DNA of 9,001 nt from an uncultured bacterium (GTDB taxonomy: Bacteria > Bacillota > Clostridia > Lachnospirales > Lachnospiraceae), in NCBI GenBank assembly GCA_948467735.1, contig CAOKFN010000081.1, positions 1 through 9,001 of the forward strand. The letters run 5' to 3'. The position numbers and the translations under genes are program-made. The notes beneath the pieces are model-generated. The model saw only the letters and a program-made list of their open reading frames with translations, was not told where the DNA came from and made no database searches. This document shows, in pieces, positions 4,958-9,001 of this stretch. Position 1 is the stretch's first letter, and each line of letters starts with the position of its first letter.

Positions 4958-7900
4958 GTGAGAAAGAGAATTGACAGACGGATAGGCAGCTTTCTGCTGG
5001 CCATGGCCCTTGCCGTCACGGCGGGGCGGATTCCTGCGAAGGCGGCGGTGGATAACGGCTGGGAGACGGTGGACGGCGGCAGCTACTGGTACGAGAACGG
5101 CGTAAAGCAGGGGACGGAGGGACGCGGAAAGGAAATCTATGATCCGGCTTCCGACGCATGGTACTGGCTGGATTCTGTGGGCGGCGGCAGGAGGGCGGTA
5201 AGCAAAGATGTATATCAGGAATCTCCTGCCGGGAACTGGGCTGACCGGGCGGACGGAATCGGGAAATGGGTACGTTATAACGAACAGGGACAGATGATTA
5301 AGGGGTGGGATATCAATGAGAACGGTACCTATTATTTTGACCCTGTTTATGGAACCATGGCCAAGGGTTATGCGGTGATAGACGGAGAACTGCATTATTT
5401 TCACAAGATAACCGGAGTGGAGGCGCCCTGCGGCTGGGACGGAATCAACGGCTGGGTGGTTGTGGAGAATATAGACGGAAACAGCTATTGGTATGAGAAC
5501 GGCGTGCGCCAAGGATATGATCCTGATAACAGCGCCTATCGCGGCAAAGAAATCTATGATCCGGAATCCGACGCATGGTATTGGCTTGACAATGTTGATC
5601 AGGGCAAGAAAGCGGTCGGCAAGGACGTGTATCAGGAATCGGCGGCAGGGGATTGGGCGGAACTGCCGGACGGAACCGGCAAATGGGTGCGCTATGACGC
5701 TCAGGGCCATATGATGAAGGGCTGGAATACCAATGAAAACGGCGTCTATTATTTTGACCTTGTTTATGGAACCATGGCCAAGGGGATTGTGAACATTGAT
5801 GGGAAAGAGTATGAGTTTGACAAGATCACCGGCGTTCTGCTGGGGGAGCCGGACAGAGGAGATACCGGGGAATGGACGTACACGGAAGCGGTGGCAGAGG
5901 AGCTTTTGAACAGTACGGACTATCGTGTGGAAGCAAAGGCGGGAACCGGGGGCGAGCTGGTGCTGCCGCAGAGCGGGGTTACTTCTTCTTTGAAGGAAGG
6001 AGATATCTTAGTCCTGCCGCAGACGCCGGAATGGCAGGATGGATTGATTCTGAAAGTCGGCAGAGCGCAGGTTCAAAATGGGGAAGTGCGGGTAACGGGC
6101 GAAGTGCCAAACGATCCGCTGGAGGTCTATCAATCTGTTTCCATACGGGGAACGGCAGGGGCTGACGTGGGCAATATCTCCCCGGAGGACGGCGTTGGTT
6201 TCCGCATTGTGGAAAACGGGACGGAAACCGTGGATCTGTATTCTAATCAGACGGCAATAAAGAGAGAAAATGTGACGCTGATGGACAGGGCCATGGAATT
6301 TAAAGTCGCGGAGCTTTCCACCACGGTTTCCATGAGGATTCCCGAAATTACCTATGATTTGGAATATGATAAAGAGGGCGTAAAAGTATTAAATATCACG
6401 CTGCCCAACGAAATCGTGATTTTGACGGAAGCTTCAAAAGAATTTTCCGGCGAAAAGAAATTGGGGAGGATTCCGTTTCGGCTGCCGGCGGGTTTTTCCG
6501 TGGAGGTGGAACTGGCGCTGGTATGCAGCGTGGAAGGAAACGCTTCCATTGAACTGCGTCTGGATAATATTGTGGGGGCGTGCTATGAAAACGGAAATTT
6601 AAAGCCCATTGTGCAGTGCAGTCCCAGTGAAACGATAACGCTTTCGGCAGACGCCGCGGCAGGGGCGAAGCTGGAAGCGGGGATTTACTTTGCGAAGGGC
6701 ATCAGTCAGGCATGGGACGAGTTTAACGATTGGTGGAAGGGAGAAGACGGCGGGGAAGCCGATATCAAGCCCATGTACAATGTGGGAGCGGGGCTGGGAG
6801 CCAAATTCGAGGCGGAGCTGAAGCAGCATTTGGAGGCGGGACTGACCTGCGTTGATGTGGGCGCGTACCTGTATCTGGATATGTATGCGGGGGAAGGAAG
6901 CTTTATTGGGGATACCTTTCATCTGAAGAAAACATGGAGCATTTATGATAGGGAGAATTCCCCGCTGAGAAAGTCCGTGCATCTGGAAAAAAGGGATCAG
7001 GAAAGTCTGAAAAGCGTTGAAAAGTGTACGTTTGAAGCGCCGGTTTCTCTGGCGGATTGTACCGTGCTGCTGTCTCCGGCCAGTTTTGTCTATGACGGAA
7101 CGGAAAAGAAGCCTGCCGTCACGGTTAAGAGCGGAAGTACTGTCATAGCGGCAAGTGAGTACACAGTGAGTTACAGTAATCATGTCAATGCGGGGACGGC
7201 AACGGCAGAAATTACTGCCAAAAGCGGAAGCACAAAAGTGACCGGAAGCCGGACAATGACTTTTACCATCAAAGAGAGTGCGGGAGACACAGGGGACACA
7301 GGCGGGACGGGGGGCTCAGGAGATTCAGGTGAGACAGGAGAACCCATAGAGAAAACCTCCTTGTCCGACTGCCGCATAAGGCTGTCACAAAAAATCTATC
7401 TTTACGACGGAACGGAAAAGAAGCCGGGCGTCACGGTGAAAAGCGGAGACGCCGTCATATCCGCGGATGAATATACGGTGGATTATTTCGATAATGTAAA
7501 GATAGGAACCGCTGGGATAACCATTAGCGCCAAGGACGAGAGCTCAAAATTGTCAGGAAAAATCAGCCTGACGTTTGCGATTGAGGGAGAGCCCATGTAT
7601 CGGGGAAGAAGCGGAGGAATAGAATGGTGGATTTCCCAAGAGGAAAATCTGACGGTGATAGGAAAATGCGGTTCGGACGGCCTGCTGCCCTGTCTCTGGG
7701 AGGATATTTATACCGGATTTAAGAGCGCGTATATAGATGTGGAAGGTGTGAAAGATTTAAGCCAGTGCCTAAGTTATTGTTTTGGGCTTGAGAGCGTGGA
7801 CTTGAGCCAGCTCGATACCAGCCAAGTGTGGAATATGGCGGGCATGTTTAGCGATTGTTATAGACTGGAAAGCGTTGATTTGAGCGGATTTGATACCAGC

Positions 7901-8257
7901 AATGTAACTACAATGTTTGGTATGTTTAATGGCAGTAACAGTCTGAAAAGCCTTGATTTGAGTAATTTTAACACCAGTAATGTGACGGATATGAGCTGTA
8001 TGTTTGCCTGCTGTTATGCATTGTCAGACATAGATGTGAGCAGCTTTGATACCAGTAAAGTAACGGATATGAGGTGGATGTTTAGTAATTGTCAAGGAAT
8101 GAAAAGCCTTGATTTGAGCAGTTTTGACACGGGAAATGCGGATGTGTGGGGGATGTTTATGTATTCCAGTGTGCGGGAAATCAAAGTGGGGCCGGGATGG
8201 ACAAAAGAGAAAGCAGACACAGGGGCCGGGTTTCCCGGGGATTTTGTGTATGAGTGA
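4958..8257 (+). CDS. large modular surface protein: cell-wall-binding repeats, unknown core, two MBG-like domains, DUF285 leucine-rich repeats
   Basis: From GTG 4958 the product is 1099 residues. Residues 1-30 are a signal peptide (RKR, hydrophobic core, then PAKA before the likely cleavage site). Residues about 33-295 are two 131-residue copies of a choline/cell-wall-binding-like module rich in aromatic residues (SYWYENGV, DAWYWLD, GKWVRY, GTMAKG), expected to hold the protein non-covalently on the wall. Residues about 304-690 are an unassigned region with no recognised family. Residues 696-773 and 800-877 are two Ig-like/MBG-type domains sharing YDGTEKKP, separated by a Gly/Thr/Asp linker (about 775-800). 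Residues about 880-1099 are a BspA/DUF285 region with 26-residue repeats of the form VDLSGFDTSNVTTMFGMF. There is no LPXTG signal. The likely role is adhesion to host, plant or microbial surfaces; no enzyme motif was seen. It follows the pectate lyase by 148 bp and precedes a lipoprotein-like gene by 51 bp. Confidence 0.9.
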   Translation: MRKRIDRRIGSFLLAMALAVTAGRIPAKAAVDNGWETVDGGSYWYENGVKQGTEGRGKEIYDPASDAWYWLDSVGGGRRAVSKDVYQESPAGNWADRADGIGKWVRYNEQGQMIKGWDINENGTYYFDPVYGTMAKGYAVIDGELHYFHKITGVEAPCGWDGINGWVVVENIDGNSYWYENGVRQGYDPDNSAYRGKEIYDPESDAWYWLDNVDQGKKAVGKDVYQESAAGDWAELPDGTGKWVRYDAQGHMMKGWNTNENGVYYFDLVYGTMAKGIVNIDGKEYEFDKITGVLLGEPDRGDTGEWTYTEAVAEELLNSTDYRVEAKAGTGGELVLPQSGVTSSLKEGDILVLPQTPEWQDGLILKVGRAQVQNGEVRVTGEVPNDPLEVYQSVSIRGTAGADVGNISPEDGVGFRIVENGTETVDLYSNQTAIKRENVTLMDRAMEFKVAELSTTVSMRIPEITYDLEYDKEGVKVLNITLPNEIVILTEASKEFSGEKKLGRIPFRLPAGFSVEVELALVCSVEGNASIELRLDNIVGACYENGNLKPIVQCSPSETITLSADAAAGAKLEAGIYFAKGISQAWDEFNDWWKGEDGGEADIKPMYNVGAGLGAKFEAELKQHLEAGLTCVDVGAYLYLDMYAGEGSFIGDTFHLKKTWSIYDRENSPLRKSVHLEKRDQESLKSVEKCTFEAPVSLADCTVLLSPASFVYDGTEKKPAVTVKSGSTVIAASEYTVSYSNHVNAGTATAEITAKSGSTKVTGSRTMTFTIKESAGDTGDTGGTGGSGDSGETGEPIEKTSLSDCRIRLSQKIYLYDGTEKKPGVTVKSGDAVISADEYTVDYFDNVKIGTAGITISAKDESSKLSGKISLTFAIEGEPMYRGRSGGIEWWISQEENLTVIGKCGSDGLLPCLWEDIYTGFKSAYIDVEGVKDLSQCLSYCFGLESVDLSQLDTSQVWNMAGMFSDCYRLESVDLSGFDTSNVTTMFGMFNGSNSLKSLDLSNFNTSNVTDMSCMFACCYALSDIDVSSFDTSKVTDMRWMFSNCQGMKSLDLSSFDTGNADVWGMFMYSSVREIKVGPGWTKEKADTGAGFPGDFVYE
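5054..5840 (+). repeat. direct duplication of a 393-bp cell-wall-binding module
   Basis: The first copy starts around 5054 and the second around 5447; matching tryptophan codons at 5060 and 5453 set the 393-bp period. Long stretches are nearly identical at DNA level, for example the segment encoding YYFD-VYGTMAKG (around 5331-5365 and 5748-5783). Local spacing differs slightly because of small in-frame insertions and deletions. The similarity suggests fairly recent duplication or homogenisation. Confidence 0.85.
7799..8170 (+). repeat. 78-bp (26-residue) DUF285/BspA-type repeats
   Basis: The aspartate codon of the V/I-D-L/V-S motif recurs exactly every 78 bp at 7799, 7877, 7955, 8033 and 8111. 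Each unit encodes (V/L/I)D(L/V)S-x-(F/L)-(D/N)TS-x-V-x-x-M-x-x-MF plus a short link; the fifth unit is two residues shorter. This matches the bacterial surface-protein 26-residue repeat, which forms a leucine-rich-repeat-like solenoid. Confidence 0.9.
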
Positions 8258-8308
8258 ATGCGGACGGGAGCTGTACGGTAAACGCACGCAATTTTACAGG
8301 GGGGTTCT

Positions 8309-8800
8309 ATGAATAAAAAAGCATACTCGGGAAAACCGTCGGCAGTTTTGCTGCTGGCGGCGTTCGCGTTATGCATGGCTGTTCCCGCAGGCTGCGGCAG
8401 GGAGGATTCGGAGCAGGAGAATTTCTATATGATGGAGGTTCAGGTTGAAGAGTATCCCCGGATAGAGGGCAGAAGGTTCTGGAATGATGCGGGCAGACAG
8501 TTTTACAAGGACGAGGCGGTTCAATTCTGGTCGGAATCGGAAGCTGCGGACGGCGGGACAACGGTGGATATCTACCTGAGCCATGAAGACGGAAGCAGCG
8601 AACCGCTGCTTGAGGGCATGCCGAAAGACTACCGCAGGGGAAGATGGCGGCTGGACCAGAGCGGAAGCCTATATTATCTCCGGAGCAGGGAAGAAATGGA
8701 AAAGCTTGACAGAGACGGAACCGTGCTGTCCAGATGGCATGTTTCCATATGGGATATCTGCCAGACGCCGGACGGCAGGATTATGATGCATGTCCTATGA
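8309..8800 (+). CDS. lipoprotein-like exported protein, prematurely ended by a frameshift
   Basis: The open frame gives 163 residues. The N terminus is a lipoprotein-type signal: KK, a hydrophobic stretch (SAVLLLAAFALCMAV), then PAGC at residues 26-29. Proline at the -3 position makes the lipobox imperfect. The mature part is charged, with Trp/Tyr-rich short strands such as RRFWNDAG, VDIYLSHEDG, GSLYYLRSREE and ICQTPDGRIMM, suggesting beta-propeller-like repeats. The frame stops at 8798-8800, but the next frame continues plausible coding text (SYENNGLKIAELDAQTGG) to about 8850. The natural protein was therefore probably longer, and this copy is likely a pseudogene. AGGGGGG (8298-8304) supports the start. 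The 51-bp gap from the surface-protein gene suggests an operon. The family is not securely recognised. Confidence 0.75.
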   Translation: MNKKAYSGKPSAVLLLAAFALCMAVPAGCGREDSEQENFYMMEVQVEEYPRIEGRRFWNDAGRQFYKDEAVQFWSESEAADGGTTVDIYLSHEDGSSEPLLEGMPKDYRRGRWRLDQSGSLYYLRSREEMEKLDRDGTVLSRWHVSIWDICQTPDGRIMMHVL

Positions 8801-8850
8801 AAACAACGGTTTAAAGATTGCGGAGCTGGATGCGCAGACGGGCGGCGTCC
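8793..8850 (+). pseudogene. out-of-frame continuation of the lipoprotein-like gene
   Basis: Reading from 8793 gives SYENNGLKIAELDAQTGG, which continues naturally from TPDGRIMM in the upstream frame. One base must be skipped between about 8785 and 8795 to join them. Coding sense ends near 8850, where the palindrome and direct repeats begin. The frame is formally open to a TGA at 8961, but after 8850 it only reads through the repeats. This identifies a disrupted gene whose 3' part is missing from here. Confidence 0.6.
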
Positions 8851-8904
8851 CAATGTGTCCAAAGGACACATTGTTCAAAGGACACATTGTTCAAAGGACA
8901 CATT
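8851..8904. repeat. 10-bp palindrome overlapping 2.75 copies of a 16-bp direct repeat
   Basis: CAATGTGTCC (8851-8860) and GGACACATTG (8864-8873) form a perfect inverted repeat around AAA. The right arm is part of a 16-bp direct repeat, AAAGGACACATTGTTC, at 8861-8876 and 8877-8892, with a partial third copy at 8893-8904. The structure interrupts coding sequence. Multiple short repeats at one end resemble the ends of some insertion sequences, such as the IS21 family, but no transposase is visible in the window. The repeats are certain; the mobile-element reading is inference. Confidence 0.85.
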
Positions 8905-9001
8905 CAGCTCTGCTGCAGGTCAAGGTAGATCCTGCGTTATGTTTACGCACGACAAACGCATGAGTAAATAAATTGTAAACGATCCATTTTTCTGGTAAGA
9001 T
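8905..9001. other. unassigned right-edge sequence, possibly the start of a mobile element
   Basis: No open frame with a start and binding site was seen. The text changes from the G/C-rich coding style upstream to A/T-rich non-coding sequence. GTTTAC (8941-8946) and GTAAAC (8975-8980) form a weak inverted repeat. It is too short to identify. Confidence 0.35.

Overview
The window looks like a chromosomal segment from a gut-type Clostridia, most likely a Lachnospiraceae member. The evidence is the set of families present: a DUF1540 cysteine-rich protein, an Rpn/PD-(D/E)XK nuclease with the RQG-rich tail common in this group, a secreted family-10 pectate lyase, and a very large modular surface protein. 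Strong AGGAGG-type ribosome binding sites and frequent GTG starts fit the same assignment. The organism is inferred from protein families only. No rRNA, tRNA or CRISPR array was seen.

Layout. Positions 1-232 hold an array of 33-bp tandem repeats that runs off the left edge. A small two-domain DUF1540 gene (445-765) follows and ends in a good intrinsic terminator (811-843). Positions 844-1093 are non-coding and contain a striking 12-bp inverted repeat (881-937). An Rpn-family nuclease gene (1177-2127) has its own clear sigma-A promoter (1094-1122). Positions 2128-2647 have no supported gene but hold two hairpins and a promoter-like site. An A/T-rich stretch (about 2560-2990) carries a decayed, frameshifted remnant of a four-cysteine protein (2648-2967).

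From 2989 to the right, all genes are on the plus strand and encode exported proteins: a membrane-anchored or secreted PL10 pectate lyase (GTG start at 2989), a 1099-residue cell-wall-binding/BspA-like surface protein (GTG start at 4958), and a lipoprotein-like gene starting at 8309. The gaps are 148 and 51 bp with no obvious terminator, so co-transcription is plausible. A combined role in attachment to and breakdown of plant pectin is an inference from the co-location.

The right end is damaged. The lipoprotein gene stops at 8800, but coding sense continues in another frame to about 8850. There it runs into a 10-bp palindrome overlapping 2.75 copies of a 16-bp direct repeat (8851-8904), which looks like the terminus of a mobile element extending past the window. 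The most interesting items are the 33-bp array, this junction, the two frameshifted genes, and the uncharacterised ~385-residue central domain of the surface protein. I did not find a convincing new multi-gene system.
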